DNA of 64,000 nt from Mycolicibacterium iranicum (GTDB lineage Bacteria > Actinomycetota > Actinomycetes > Mycobacteriales > Mycobacteriaceae): assembly GCF_001650495.1 (NCBI RefSeq), contig NZ_LWCS01000032.1, positions 62,001-126,000 on the forward strand. The letters are read 5' to 3'. Below the pieces are notes generated by a model. It had not been told where the DNA came from, searched no databases, and was given only the letters and a program-made list of their open reading frames with translations. Positions 7,687-16,996 of the stretch are shown piece after piece; the first letter of the stretch is position 1, and each line of letters opens with the position of its first letter. The translations under genes and the position numbers were made by a program.

Positions 7687-10111
7687 CTATCCCGGCGTTT
7701 ATGTCGTTGAGGTACCCAGTGGGGTTCACGGCATCGTCCCGGTATCGACGTCCATTGCAGCGTTTTTCGGACGAATGGCGCGCGGCCCCATCAACCGGGC
7801 CGTCCGCATCCAGGACCGCGCGTCGTTCACTCGCGTGTTCGGCAACCCCCACCCTTCCAGCGATCTGGCAGCCAGCGTCGGGCAGTTCTTTAACAACGGC
7901 GGCTCGGACTGTTACATCGTGCGCGTTGCGCACAATCCCGAAACGGCCAACATTATCCTGCGGAATCTCGCCGGAACTAGCGTGCTGGTGGCCACTGCCC
8001 GAGACGCTGGAGCGTGGGGCAATAGCTTGCGTATCGAAATCGACTACAACACAACGAATCCGGATGAGACGTTCAACCTTCGAGTCATTCAGGTCGACGG
8101 CGACAACAACACGGTGGCCAGCGAGGAGCATTCTGCGCTGTCGATGAACCCTGACAGCCCTCGTTATGCCCCCGATTTCGTGACTTTGAGTTCGGGACTG
8201 ATCGGATTGGCTTTGGCAGGCGGCTTCGATCCCATGGCGGGCCCGGTTGTCGCCGGCTTAAGCGAGAGCAGGCGGCCGATCAACTCCAACCCCGGCGGTG
8301 GCCAGGACTTTGCCGACATGGTGAACGCGGTTGTTTTCCCTGGGGGCGCCCTCCCGCCACAGTGCCGGTTCAAAATCTCGGTCAACGAAAGTGCGCCGGT
8401 CTCCGTCGATCTCGCGCCGGGAGGCAACTTCAACGGCAACCAGGCCGCCATTGCGGCAGACATCCAGAACCGCATTCAGAACTTCCTGCCCGCCGGCACC
8501 ACCGTGACCGTCAGCTGGCAGGCCGTCCACGGCGATTTCCGCACGCTCCGCATCACGAGCAATTCGAACCCTCGGTCGAGCGTCCGCATTACGCGCTCGA
8601 ACGTCAACGATTTCGCCGGGCCGATGATGATCGGCCTCAGCCACGGTGGCATCGAGCCGACGCGCTTCAGCGCGGCCCGCCCGGCGCCGACCGGCACGGT
8701 CTTCACCGGTGATCTCAATACGCTGTTCGGCCTTACTCAGGATGCCTTTGACCGGGTGACGATCACCGGCCCCAACATCAGCGCCCAACAAGTTGGGCTC
8801 GGCGTGACGTTGCAGACGACCGCCGCCGGGGATCGCTGGTATCGCGATGCCAGCACGAACTCCATCACGGGCAACAACGACGGTGTCCGGGAGAAGCTGC
8901 GGCTGATCGCCGATGCCATCAACAACGCGCCGGCACCCATGATTGACGGCGTTCGCGATTACCGCGCCGAAGTCTGGGGCTATCACCTCGCTCTGCTGCC
9001 CGCGGTCGGCAATCAGAACAACTTCTTCGAGCTTGACACCGACCGGGCCGCCGGTGGCGGCACCCACATCGGTGTGGGCGGCGCGCCAAACCTGTTCACG
9101 CGCAACACCCGTCGCTATGCCCTGGGGCTGACCGGGACCAGCCCGTTCCAGCCTGGTCCCGGCCGCGAAGGTGCAGACGATGACGGGAACCCGCTAGATT
9201 CCGGTGACTACCTGGGCGTTCAAGCCGACGCGACCGGTTTCTATGCCCTCGACACCGTGGACATCTTCAACCTGATGGTCATCCCGGGCGACCGCGACGT
9301 GGACGCTCAGATGCCGCAGATCCTCGGGCCCGCCAGCGTTTACTGCTCCGAGCACCGCGCGATGTTGCTCATCGACGCACCCGTCGGACAGGGCGCTTCA
9401 AGCTGGACTGACCTGGCCGCGGCGCGGCCCAGTATCGACGCCAACAAGGTCAACGACCTTCGCAGCCTCGTCGTACGCCAGAACTCCGCCGTCTACTACC
9501 CGCGCCTCGTTTACGCCGATCGCGGACGCCGTCGTCGCATCGGGGCCAGCGGCGCCGTTGCCGGAGTCTTTGCCCGCACCGACAGCACGCGCGGCGTCTG
9601 GAAGGCGCCAGCCGGTGTCGAGGCAGATGTGCGCGGCATCCTCGATCTGGAAATCAGTCTCACAGACCGCGAACAGGGAATCTTAAATAAGGCCGGCGCG
9701 AACGCTCTGCGCAAGTTCCCGAGCGGCATGGTCGTCTGGGGTGCGCGGACGCTCGCAGGCACCGATGACGATCCCAGTGAGTGGAAGTATGTGCCCGTCC
9801 GCAGGTTCGCGATGTTCCTGGAGGAGTCGCTGTATCGCGGCACCAAGTGGGTCGTCTTCGAGCCGAACGATGAACCGCTGTGGGCGAATATCCGTAAGAA
9901 CCTGCGTGCCTTCATGATGGGCTTGTTCCGCCAGGGCGCATTCGAGGGCACCACGCCGGATCTGGCCTTCTACGTCAAATGTGACTCGGAGACGACCACG
10001 GCCGCCGACCGCGACCTGGGCATCGTCAACATCGAGGTCGGTTTCGCGCCGCTGAAGCCGGCCGAATTCGTTGTCATCTACATCCAGCAGATCGCACCGC
10101 CATCCGACTAG
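7673..10111 (+). CDS. eCIS contractile tail sheath protein
   Basis: This 812-residue protein opens with the family signature VSYPGVYVVEVPSGVHGIVP and continues STSIAAFFGRMARGP. It closes with the sheath C-terminal domain: VVFEPNDEPLWANIRKNLR, LFRQGAFEG and 'FYVKCDSETTT...DLGIVNIEVGFAPLKPAEFV'. Sheath subunits stack around the tube and contract to drive it outward. The middle (about residues 190-480) holds extra domains that would sit on the outer surface, making this longer than a minimal sheath of 350-500 residues. The gene has the strongest ribosome binding site in the cluster. Only one sheath gene is present, whereas Afp/PVC particles have three, so all layers must use this subunit. Confidence 0.95.
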   Translation: MVQVSYPGVYVVEVPSGVHGIVPVSTSIAAFFGRMARGPINRAVRIQDRASFTRVFGNPHPSSDLAASVGQFFNNGGSDCYIVRVAHNPETANIILRNLAGTSVLVATARDAGAWGNSLRIEIDYNTTNPDETFNLRVIQVDGDNNTVASEEHSALSMNPDSPRYAPDFVTLSSGLIGLALAGGFDPMAGPVVAGLSESRRPINSNPGGGQDFADMVNAVVFPGGALPPQCRFKISVNESAPVSVDLAPGGNFNGNQAAIAADIQNRIQNFLPAGTTVTVSWQAVHGDFRTLRITSNSNPRSSVRITRSNVNDFAGPMMIGLSHGGIEPTRFSAARPAPTGTVFTGDLNTLFGLTQDAFDRVTITGPNISAQQVGLGVTLQTTAAGDRWYRDASTNSITGNNDGVREKLRLIADAINNAPAPMIDGVRDYRAEVWGYHLALLPAVGNQNNFFELDTDRAAGGGTHIGVGGAPNLFTRNTRRYALGLTGTSPFQPGPGREGADDDGNPLDSGDYLGVQADATGFYALDTVDIFNLMVIPGDRDVDAQMPQILGPASVYCSEHRAMLLIDAPVGQGASSWTDLAAARPSIDANKVNDLRSLVVRQNSAVYYPRLVYADRGRRRRIGASGAVAGVFARTDSTRGVWKAPAGVEADVRGILDLEISLTDREQGILNKAGANALRKFPSGMVVWGARTLAGTDDDPSEWKYVPVRRFAMFLEESLYRGTKWVVFEPNDEPLWANIRKNLRAFMMGLFRQGAFEGTTPDLAFYVKCDSETTTAADRDLGIVNIEVGFAPLKPAEFVVIYIQQIAPPSD

Positions 10112-10141
10112 CCACCCAAGTTTGCCGAGGAGTCAACAACC

Positions 10142-10672
10142 ATGCCGACCGGATTCGTCAAGAACGCCCACCGCATCGACCCCTATAGGACATACAACTT
10201 CTGCGTCGCTGATGCGAACGGCAAACTAGTGCTTGGTGTGAGCAAGGTCGGGCCGCTCAGGCGGGTCACAAACGTGATCACCCACCGCAGCGGCGGCTCG
10301 AACGGCACCGACATACGCACACCCGGCCGAACCCAGTACGACGCCGTCACGATGGAACGCGGCGTCACCCACGACCTTGATTTCGCGGCATGGGCCAACA
10401 GGGTCCACCCCTACGCTGGCGACTCGGCGATGGATCTCGTCGGCTACCGGCAGGACCTAACCCTTATGCTCAAAAATGAAAAGGGGCAAGTTGCGCAGCG
10501 CTACTTCCTGCACGGTTGCTGGGTCAGCGAGTTCACCGCCGTCCCTCAACTAGACGGTGCCGCCAACGCCATCGCCGTCGAGACGATCAAGATCGAGATG
10601 GAGGGTTGGGAACGCGACCCCGACACCCAAGAACCGTCCGAGGCCAGCGACCCCGTCGTCCCGCCGATCTAG
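10142..10672 (+). CDS. eCIS inner tube protein (gp19/Afp1-like)
   Basis: This 176-residue protein begins 30 bases after the sheath stop. It starts PTGFVKNAHRIDPYRTYNFC, followed by VSKVGPLRRVTNVITHRSGG. The T4 gp19-like tube family has this pattern: a short N-terminal 'r.dPyrnf.F.v' strand and a 'v.g.skvs.l' loop. The C-terminal part, with AIAVETIKIEMEGWERD, forms the ring-closing strands. Subunits form hexameric rings stacked inside the sheath, and cargo would be carried in their lumen. Only one tube paralogue is seen, so the same protein probably builds the whole tube. Confidence 0.92.
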   Translation: MPTGFVKNAHRIDPYRTYNFCVADANGKLVLGVSKVGPLRRVTNVITHRSGGSNGTDIRTPGRTQYDAVTMERGVTHDLDFAAWANRVHPYAGDSAMDLVGYRQDLTLMLKNEKGQVAQRYFLHGCWVSEFTAVPQLDGAANAIAVETIKIEMEGWERDPDTQEPSEASDPVVPPI

Positions 10673-11494
10673 GTGGCGCAGCCCATGGCAGCCCCCGGGC
10701 AGGCAAGCCCTCCACCAGTGCCGGCTGGCGACGGCATGTCCCCGAGGCTTCGGCCGTTCGGGTCGCAGGCGCGCGACCTGTCCATCGATTTCGCAGGGTC
10801 ACCGCCGCAGCAGATCACCGATCTGTTAACCGCGTGCCTGCTCGATGCTGAGGGTCAGCGATTCGACGAGAGCCAGATCTGGGGCATGGCGGTGTCCTCG
10901 CGCGTGGCGTGGCTGCTGGCGCTGGCGGCCATCGAGGATCCCAACCCGTTCACTGTCACCTTCGCCTGCCAGGGACGCGACTGCGGGCAACCGATCGAGG
11001 TAGAACTTTCCCTCGGCGAAGTGCTCGAGGCGGCCACCGAGACACCCGACGAGCCATTTGCGGTTCACATCGGGTCGGACCGCTACATGCTCCGAAGGCC
11101 CACCGGAGCCGACCAGGTGGCCTGGCTACAGACGGCTTACGGCTCAGAAGTGTTGGCCCAGCGCGCCATTGCGTCGTCACTGATCGTGGAGGGACCGAGC
11201 GGCGAGCCAGGTCCCGAGGTCGTCGCCGCGATCGACGCGTACCTCGACGTGGCCGACCCGCTGGTCCGATTTACGCTGACCGCTGTCTGTCCCTACTGCG
11301 GCGATGCCGCCGAGCACGACGCCGGGCTCGCCGAGGCTGCCCTGCGAATCCTGAGCCTGGCACAGACCCGCACCATTGCCGATGTCCACGGCCTAGCGCG
11401 CGCATACGGGTGGACGGAAAACGAGGTCCTCGGCCTGCCGGCATGGCGGCGGCAGGCTTACCTGGATCTCGTTGTTCGCGAGGCAGTGCGCTGA
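10673..11494 (+). CDS. T4 gp26-like baseplate hub/chaperone protein with Cys motifs
   Basis: The GTG start at 10673 follows the tube stop directly. The 273 residues include 'DLLTACLLD..GQRFDESQIWGMAVSSRVAWLLALA', a stretch with CQGRDC (about residue 100), 'LRRPTGADQVAWL', and a second CPYCGD pair near residue 205. Two CxxC-like pairs could bind one metal ion. The 'RRPTGaDQ..W' pattern is what I recall from gp26-like proteins found after the tube gene in eCIS and phage-tail-like loci. In T4, gp26 helps assemble the baseplate hub. Whether this protein stays in the particle is unknown. Confidence 0.65.
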   Translation: MAQPMAAPGQASPPPVPAGDGMSPRLRPFGSQARDLSIDFAGSPPQQITDLLTACLLDAEGQRFDESQIWGMAVSSRVAWLLALAAIEDPNPFTVTFACQGRDCGQPIEVELSLGEVLEAATETPDEPFAVHIGSDRYMLRRPTGADQVAWLQTAYGSEVLAQRAIASSLIVEGPSGEPGPEVVAAIDAYLDVADPLVRFTLTAVCPYCGDAAEHDAGLAEAALRILSLAQTRTIADVHGLARAYGWTENEVLGLPAWRRQAYLDLVVREAVR

Positions 11495-12390
11495 TGTCGT
11501 ATTTCTCGCGGCTCGCAGAACAGGCCGGAATGGCCGCCACCGAGACCGGCTACGGGCGACGCCGCCCGCGCCCGCCGGTGTCGCCGACGGCATTCGAGGT
11601 CGAAGAGGTCCGCGAACATCGGCCACCGGCGTCGCCGGCCCAGGCGCCCCACCACGCCGAGCCAGCCGCCCCGCCGCTGTCTGCGCCGCGCCGTCCAGTA
11701 ACTCCTGTCGGCACAGTGTCCTCTGCGTCGTCTGCGCCCGCGTCTGCCCGCCGTGGCGCGCCCGCGCACGGGCGAGCCGCCAGTCCCGCGGCCACCGGCG
11801 GTCGCCAACCGCCGCCGGGGTCCGCCTTGCCACCGCAGGCCGTGCAGCGTCCGGCCGACAACGCTCTGTGGGGCCGAGCGGCCGAAGCACCAGTACCGCC
11901 GCCGACGTCGCCCCCACGCGTCAGCGGCATCGAAGAGGAATCAGCAGAGCAGAGCGCGCCGCGTCTGGCGCATGCGGTGACGCCACCGTCTGATCGGCCC
12001 GACACCGATCTTCCCGGCCAACGAACGCTGGAGACGGTGGCGGCGCTGCGAGCGTGGGCGGCGGCCGCGCCGGAGAGTGTCGCGCAGAGCACCACGGTGT
12101 ACAGCACCGCGTCGGCACCTTCTGCGATCCACGCTGCTGTGGCGACGACGGGCGAGCGCGACTGGCCGACATCGCGGGCGGAGTTGTCTGCGGGCGTCAC
12201 ATATGCGGCCGCGCCACAGGCCGAGAACCTGAGCCTGAGCATCGGCGCCATCGAGCTGACGGTCGAGGCGCCCCAGCAGCCGTCGGCGCCAGCGCCGCCT
12301 CCTTCGCCGGCCGGCGTCTCCGACTCATCAGGCGAAGGGGTCTCGCGCCAGCTGCGACGCCACTATGTGAACTGGCTGGGGGGGCCATAG
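11494..12390 (+). CDS. Pro/Ala-rich, mostly disordered eCIS-linked protein
   Basis: ATG 11494 overlaps the previous stop by one base. A longer frame extends upstream but only as a shadow of the preceding gene. The 298 residues start MSYFSRLAEQAG and are then dominated by Pro, Ala, Arg and Ser with no predicted fold up to about residue 240. The last 20 residues regain character (SRQLRRHYVNWLGG). A short ordered N- and C-terminus joined by a long flexible linker suggests an adaptor or tether between two parts of the assembly. I do not recognise a family. Confidence 0.7.
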   Translation: MSYFSRLAEQAGMAATETGYGRRRPRPPVSPTAFEVEEVREHRPPASPAQAPHHAEPAAPPLSAPRRPVTPVGTVSSASSAPASARRGAPAHGRAASPAATGGRQPPPGSALPPQAVQRPADNALWGRAAEAPVPPPTSPPRVSGIEEESAEQSAPRLAHAVTPPSDRPDTDLPGQRTLETVAALRAWAAAAPESVAQSTTVYSTASAPSAIHAAVATTGERDWPTSRAELSAGVTYAAAPQAENLSLSIGAIELTVEAPQQPSAPAPPPSPAGVSDSSGEGVSRQLRRHYVNWLGGP

Positions 12391-13619
12391 TGGCGCTATC
12401 GGACACCGGCCGCGCGATCGGCGCCGTCACCCGGCTCCTGCAGAGCCGGCTGCTGGCGGCGCTGTCCGGGCTTGCCGCCCCGGACATCCCCGTCGGCGAC
12501 GTGACCGTCTCACGGCCGGAGCCATCGGTCGGCGGGGATCCGGCGCGCAAACTGAATCTGTTTCTTTACGAGGTTCAACTCGACGGTGGGCTGCGCAGCG
12601 TCGCGCTCGATGAGGGGCAGCCGCCTCCTATCTGGCTGGTGCTGCGCTATCTGATGACGGCGTTTGACCGAGACGGCGAAAGCGACACCATCGAGGCACA
12701 CGAGATCCTCGGCGAGGGCATGCGCGTCCTGCAGGACCTCAACTTTTTCTCTCTCGACGGACTGCCCGCTGCCACCGTGGCCGCGCTCGCCGACAACCCG
12801 GAGCAGTTGAAGCTGACCTTCGACGACGCGACGTCAGATCTGCTGTCGAAGCTGATGAACGGCTCCGACGAGAAGTACCGATGCTCGGTGGCCTTCCAGG
12901 TGCGCCCCGTGCCGGTCGCGATGGGCACACCGCCGAGCTATTCACTGCTCGTCGGCGTCGACTACACACGCAATGTCGTGATCGGCGAGGACGGGGTGCG
13001 CGTGCCGGTGCTGCCGTCCATCGGCCCACGCATCGACAGTCTGACCGAGCCGTCGTTTCAGATCGGCGACAGTGTCGCGGTCAGCGGCGACGACCTGCAC
13101 CTGTCGGATCTGTCGGTGCTGCTGGGCCCCGTCGAGCTGGGCGCCACATCCCAGCGGCCGGACCGCCTGACCTTTGAGGTCGACTCCTCGCTCGCGGACG
13201 GCGCACGAATCTCTGCTGGCAGCCACGCCGTGGTGGTGGCGCAGTCGCTGCCCAGTGGGCGGCGCCGCAAGAGCAATCCCGTGGTCGGCAACCTGCGTCC
13301 GAGGTTGGACAACACAGCCCTGGCCAATCTCACCCGCGTTGTGCCCGCTGACCCGGCCTCCCCGGTCTACGGGCGGTTGACCCTGACGGGGGTCCTTCTC
13401 GGGACCGAGGACGACGACGTGTTTGTTGCGCTGTACCGCAACGGACGAGTCATTCGGCTGTTCGACGATGTGACTCGAGCTGGGGTCACTCCCCAGACCG
13501 AGCTGCGAGTCGAGATGGCCGAAGCCGACGCTGTGGTACCAGGCGCCTACATGACGGTGCTGCGGGTGAACGGCGTGCAGGCCAAGGACGCCTCGCTGGT
13601 GAACTTGGTGGCCCCGTGA
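12390..13619 (+). CDS. Pvc16/DUF4255-family tail terminator (cap)
   Basis: The GTG start overlaps the preceding stop by one base. The N-terminal 200 residues carry the Pvc16_N pattern: AIGAVTRLLQSRLLAAL, 'DVTVSRPEP', 'LNLFLYEVQLDGGLRS', PIWLVLRYLMTAFD and 'EAHEILGEGMRVLQDL'. In characterised eCIS (Afp16, Pvc16) this family forms the hexameric cap that ends tube and sheath growth. The remaining 200 residues are beta-rich and include two IPT/Ig-like repeats (GDSVAVSGDDLHLSDLSVLL and YGRLTLTGVLLGTEDDDVFV), an extension not present in the shortest family members and possibly exposed at the distal end. Confidence 0.85.
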   Translation: MALSDTGRAIGAVTRLLQSRLLAALSGLAAPDIPVGDVTVSRPEPSVGGDPARKLNLFLYEVQLDGGLRSVALDEGQPPPIWLVLRYLMTAFDRDGESDTIEAHEILGEGMRVLQDLNFFSLDGLPAATVAALADNPEQLKLTFDDATSDLLSKLMNGSDEKYRCSVAFQVRPVPVAMGTPPSYSLLVGVDYTRNVVIGEDGVRVPVLPSIGPRIDSLTEPSFQIGDSVAVSGDDLHLSDLSVLLGPVELGATSQRPDRLTFEVDSSLADGARISAGSHAVVVAQSLPSGRRRKSNPVVGNLRPRLDNTALANLTRVVPADPASPVYGRLTLTGVLLGTEDDDVFVALYRNGRVIRLFDDVTRAGVTPQTELRVEMAEADAVVPGAYMTVLRVNGVQAKDASLVNLVAP

Positions 13620-15763
13620 CAGGCGGCAACGGCGGTGGCCGTACCTTCCTTCCGGGGCTGGCCTCGTCGGACCCGTGTGCCGATGGGTGGCTGCGGCAGG
13701 CGACGCTGCGGCTGCGACGCGAGGTCGCGTGGCGCTGGCATCAGTCCGGCGCCAGCCCGTCTTCGCCGGGTGTGCCGCCCGCCGCGGCGGAGCGCAACCC
13801 GCTGGTCGAGAGCCTCGATCTCACTCGTCACTGGGACGCACAGCAGGCCTTCTTTGAGACCGACGAGACCGGCCGCTACCTCTGCGACCTCATCGCCGAA
13901 TCGCCGCCCACTCCGGCGGAAGACCCTCCGAGGGGTTCATTCTCGTGGGTGCTGCGGGAACTGCGCCTCAACGATGTCTCTGCCTTCGCACTGGCCTTGG
14001 GCCTGCTCGCGCGGCTGGACGGAGCCTCCGGGCCCGTGTTCGCTGCCTGCGCCGGTGACGGCGACCCCACGCTCGCCCTGGTCCAACGGCTATGGGACGA
14101 GCACGAGGCCGTGCTTCGGCTCGCCGACATGACTCACCCCCTCTGGCGAACAGGTCTGCTACAACAACCCACCTCCACCGCGGCGGGAGTCGAGTGGGAG
14201 ACCGGTTATGGCGTGCCACCGCTGATCGCATCGACGCTGCTCTTCCCCGCCGATCCCCTGCCTAGCGTGCTGAGCGAGATCGCGTCGGGCGGCGAAGAGC
14301 TACAAGGCATTTCGGCGCTCGTCGACCGGTTGCGCGTGCCCGTGTCGCGTGTCCGCGTCGTTCCGGTGAAGGCCGCGCCGAAGACACCCGCGCGAGCCGC
14401 CGTCGCCCAGGTCGCCGCAGCGGCAAACCGAAGGGTCTGCTGGCTACCGTCGTCGGGTCTGACCGTGCTGGAGAACGCCGCCCTGCTGCAGTCAGTGCTG
14501 ACACTGGCCTGGCTGGCCGACGTCGATCTGTTCCTGCGCGAGGCATCCGGGCCGACCGGGGGCGCTGAGCGCGCCCACATCGTCGCGGCCGCCCGAGTGC
14601 TCGACGGCGTGGCGGTCACGCTGTTCCTTCACGCCGAGCCCGCGGTCATCGCGGCGCTGCCGGCGGATCTGGTCCTTCCCCTGCTGGAAGTGCCGAAGCT
14701 GACATACGAGCAACGGATCCGTCGCTGGAGGACCTCCCTAGGCGCGAAGGCCGACGGACTCGACCACGACATCCGCGAGTGCGCCCGCCGCTACCGGTTC
14801 GAGGCCGACACCATCGACGCCATCGCCGCGGGCCTGGCGGCCCACTGCGACACAATCGCGCGCGAAGACCTCTATGCCGCATGCCAATCCGAAGCGCATC
14901 TAGACGCCGGCGATCTCGCCCAGCAGGTCTCGCCGCGCTTCGCTGCAGACGAGCTGATCTTGCCGCCCGCGCAAGTGCGCCAACTCGACGAGATCGAGCA
15001 GGCGATGCGGTCGCTGACCGAGGTGCATTACTCCTGGGGCACCGCGAAGGCGTGGAACGAGAGCGGCATCTCCGTACTGTTCGCTGGTCCGTCGGGCACT
15101 GGCAAGACCATGGCCGCGGAGGTTCTGGCCACGAAGCTGCAGATCCCCATGTACAGGGTCAATCTCGCCCAGGTCGTCGACAAGTACATCGGCGAGACGG
15201 AGAAGAATCTCGAGCGCATTTTCGACGCCGCCGACATGGTCGAAACGATCTTGTTCTTCGACGAGGCCGACGCCCTGTTCGGCAAGCGCACCGAGGTCAA
15301 GGACGCGCATGACCGTTACGCCAATCTCGAGGTCAGCTATCTGCTCGAACGGATGGAGCGCTTCAAGGGCTTGGCGATCCTGGCGACCAACCGCCGCGGC
15401 GACCTCGATCAGGCGTTTCTGCGTCGCCTGCGCTACATCGTCGAGTTCCCGATGCCAGACGTGCGCGAACGGCGCCGCATCTGGGAACGCGTGGTGCCCA
15501 AAGGCGTGGACGGCTCCCAGCTCGACTTCGACTTCCTCGCGCGACAGTTTCAGCTCACCGGCGGCAACATCCGCTCGGCGATGTTCAACGCCTGCTTACA
15601 GACCGCAGCTGCCCCTGCCGTGACGCGAGCCGACCGCCCGACATTGGACATGGATCAGGTTGTCATCGCGGTGAAGCGCGAGTACGAGAAGCTGCAGCGC
15701 ACTGTCAGCCGCAGCCAGTTCGGCCCCTACGCCGACAAGCTCGAGGCACTCGAACATGCCTGA
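13616..15763 (+). CDS. AAA+ ATPase of the eCIS (Afp15/Pvc15-like)
   Basis: GTG 13616 overlaps the cap gene stop by four bases. The C-terminal half is a classical AAA+ module: Walker A GPSGTGKT at about residue 490, Walker B ILFFDEAD at about 545, then 'ILATNRRGDLDQAFLRRLRYIVEFPMP' with the sensor-1 Asn and arginine-finger residues. The N-terminal 450 residues are mostly alpha-helical and typical of the long N-domain of this family. One Afp15-like ATPase is encoded in nearly every eCIS locus and is required for particle assembly; the exact step is debated (cargo loading or baseplate maturation). All nucleotide-binding residues are present. Confidence 0.93.
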   Translation: MTGGNGGGRTFLPGLASSDPCADGWLRQATLRLRREVAWRWHQSGASPSSPGVPPAAAERNPLVESLDLTRHWDAQQAFFETDETGRYLCDLIAESPPTPAEDPPRGSFSWVLRELRLNDVSAFALALGLLARLDGASGPVFAACAGDGDPTLALVQRLWDEHEAVLRLADMTHPLWRTGLLQQPTSTAAGVEWETGYGVPPLIASTLLFPADPLPSVLSEIASGGEELQGISALVDRLRVPVSRVRVVPVKAAPKTPARAAVAQVAAAANRRVCWLPSSGLTVLENAALLQSVLTLAWLADVDLFLREASGPTGGAERAHIVAAARVLDGVAVTLFLHAEPAVIAALPADLVLPLLEVPKLTYEQRIRRWRTSLGAKADGLDHDIRECARRYRFEADTIDAIAAGLAAHCDTIAREDLYAACQSEAHLDAGDLAQQVSPRFAADELILPPAQVRQLDEIEQAMRSLTEVHYSWGTAKAWNESGISVLFAGPSGTGKTMAAEVLATKLQIPMYRVNLAQVVDKYIGETEKNLERIFDAADMVETILFFDEADALFGKRTEVKDAHDRYANLEVSYLLERMERFKGLAILATNRRGDLDQAFLRRLRYIVEFPMPDVRERRRIWERVVPKGVDGSQLDFDFLARQFQLTGGNIRSAMFNACLQTAAAPAVTRADRPTLDMDQVVIAVKREYEKLQRTVSRSQFGPYADKLEALEHA

Positions 15764-16031
15764 CCGCGTGATAAGGATCGACTCTCTGCGGCTGCGAGTC
15801 CGCGGCGTCGCCGCGGCCGAGGCCAAAGACGCCGTCCACAGTTTGGGACCTGAGCTGCTGCGAAGCCTCGCGTCGCAGCAGTTGGCCTCCACCGGTGAGG
15901 TCTCCTCCCTCAATCTGGGTGCCGTCCAAGCCCAGGGCGCAAATGCGGTGGCGCTGCGCGCCGCGCTTGCCCACGCGATCGCGAGCGGCGTGAACGCGCC
16001 GCACGGCGATGCAAAGGGGCACCGGACATGA
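15756..16031 (+). CDS. small helical eCIS-linked protein
   Basis: This 91-residue protein overlaps the ATPase gene by eight bases and the next gene by four. It starts MPDRVIRIDSLRLRVRGVA, then 'AAEAKDAVHSLGPELLRSLA', an Ala/Leu-rich helical middle and a polar tail. It resembles the short helical proteins that lie between the ATPase and CIS-tube genes in other loci, but I cannot name the family. Tight overlap on both sides indicates co-translation with the assembly genes. Confidence 0.65.
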   Translation: MPDRVIRIDSLRLRVRGVAAAEAKDAVHSLGPELLRSLASQQLASTGEVSSLNLGAVQAQGANAVALRAALAHAIASGVNAPHGDAKGHRT

Positions 16032-16714
16032 CTTTTGCCCTGCGTGGCGCCCTCGTCGAATACGGCTCGGACTTTCTTGGCCCGCTGCCGAATGTCGTTG
16101 TGTTTGCGATCAATCCGGAGTCGATGACCCGCACCATCCAGATACCCGCCCGACCGACCGGCACCGCGGCCCGTGAGACCACCCAGGCCGGAGAGGTCCC
16201 CGTCGAAAAGTTCACCGTCAAGGTGGAACTCGACGCGTCGCAAAACCTTGATGCTCCCGTAGATGTGTCTCTGGCACGCGCCTTCGGCGTCGGACCGGCT
16301 CTGGCCGCTCTGGAGAAGATGGCGCGGCCGGCCAGCGCGGGCCTTCTCGGCGCGGCAATCGGTGCGGCGGTCGACGCGATCGGCTCCGCTTTGGGCCTCG
16401 GCGGCGGCGACGATGCACCGACTCAGCCCATACCGCGCGAGAAATACCCGCGCATCCTGTTCATCTGGGGTCCGACGCGGGTGCTGCCCGTGGTGATCGA
16501 GTCGATGAGCATCAGCGAGCTGCAATATGACTACCTGCTCAACCCCGTGCGCGCCGAAGTCACCATCGGATTCGCCGTCAATCAGCCCTCAAAGTGCTCC
16601 GACGACATCATCGCCCAGGGCGCCACCACCTACACCGACACCGTCAAGGAGGCCCAGGCGCTGATCAACCTTGTCAATTCCGTCGCCCTTGTCATCGACA
16701 TGATCCCGTTCTAG
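16028..16714 (+). CDS. contractile injection system tube-associated protein (Afp7/Pvc7-like)
   Basis: This 228-residue protein shows the CIS_tube N-terminal pattern 'GPLPNVVVFAINPESMTRTIQ', then KFTVKVELDASQNLDAPV, and the C-terminal 'RILFIWGPTRVLPVVIESMSISELQYD'. These strands match the gp53/Afp7 family, which links the first tube ring to the hub and carries a partner LysM protein. A low-complexity Ala/Gly loop (about residues 108-130) is inserted between the halves. The LysM gene follows ten bases later, as in other eCIS loci. Confidence 0.9.
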   Translation: MTFALRGALVEYGSDFLGPLPNVVVFAINPESMTRTIQIPARPTGTAARETTQAGEVPVEKFTVKVELDASQNLDAPVDVSLARAFGVGPALAALEKMARPASAGLLGAAIGAAVDAIGSALGLGGGDDAPTQPIPREKYPRILFIWGPTRVLPVVIESMSISELQYDYLLNPVRAEVTIGFAVNQPSKCSDDIIAQGATTYTDTVKEAQALINLVNSVALVIDMIPF

Positions 16715-16723
16715 GAGGCCGCG

Positions 16724-16996
16724 GTGTTTCTGGAGAACTCTCGCTACGCCAACGTCGCGCAAGCCGTCACGACCACCCGCGACGGCCGCGAGGTGACAGT
16801 CGTGCGGTTGCGGCGGCTGCCGCCGATCGACGGTGACCCTTACACGGTCATCGGAACAGACCGCCTCGACATCCTGGCCCAGCGCCGCTACGGCGATGAA
16901 ACCAGGTACTGGCACGTCGCCGACGCCAACACCGAGCTCGAGGCCGGCGCTCTGACAAGGCGGGCCGGCCGGGTGATCAGAGTTCCGGGGCAATGA
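16724..16996 (+). CDS. LysM-type baseplate adaptor
   Basis: GTG 16724 follows the upstream stop by nine bases, with GGAGG in between. The 90 residues contain a compact LysM-like unit: 'DPYTVIGTDRLDILAQRRYGD', TRYWHVADANTE and the closing GRVIRVPGQ. In phage and eCIS baseplates (gpX, gp53 LysM) this fold sits around the hub under the wedges rather than binding peptidoglycan. It overlaps the hub gene by four bases. Confidence 0.85.
   Translation: MFLENSRYANVAQAVTTTRDGREVTVVRLRRLPPIDGDPYTVIGTDRLDILAQRRYGDETRYWHVADANTELEAGALTRRAGRVIRVPGQ

Noticed and set aside
10909..11493. Upstream extension of the Pro/Ala-rich protein frame
   Set aside because: It is a shadow of the gp26-like gene; the ATG at 11494 overlapping the previous stop is the natural start.
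12054..12389. Upstream extension of the cap protein frame
   Set aside because: It lies inside the preceding gene in another frame; Pvc16 homology begins right at GTG 12390.
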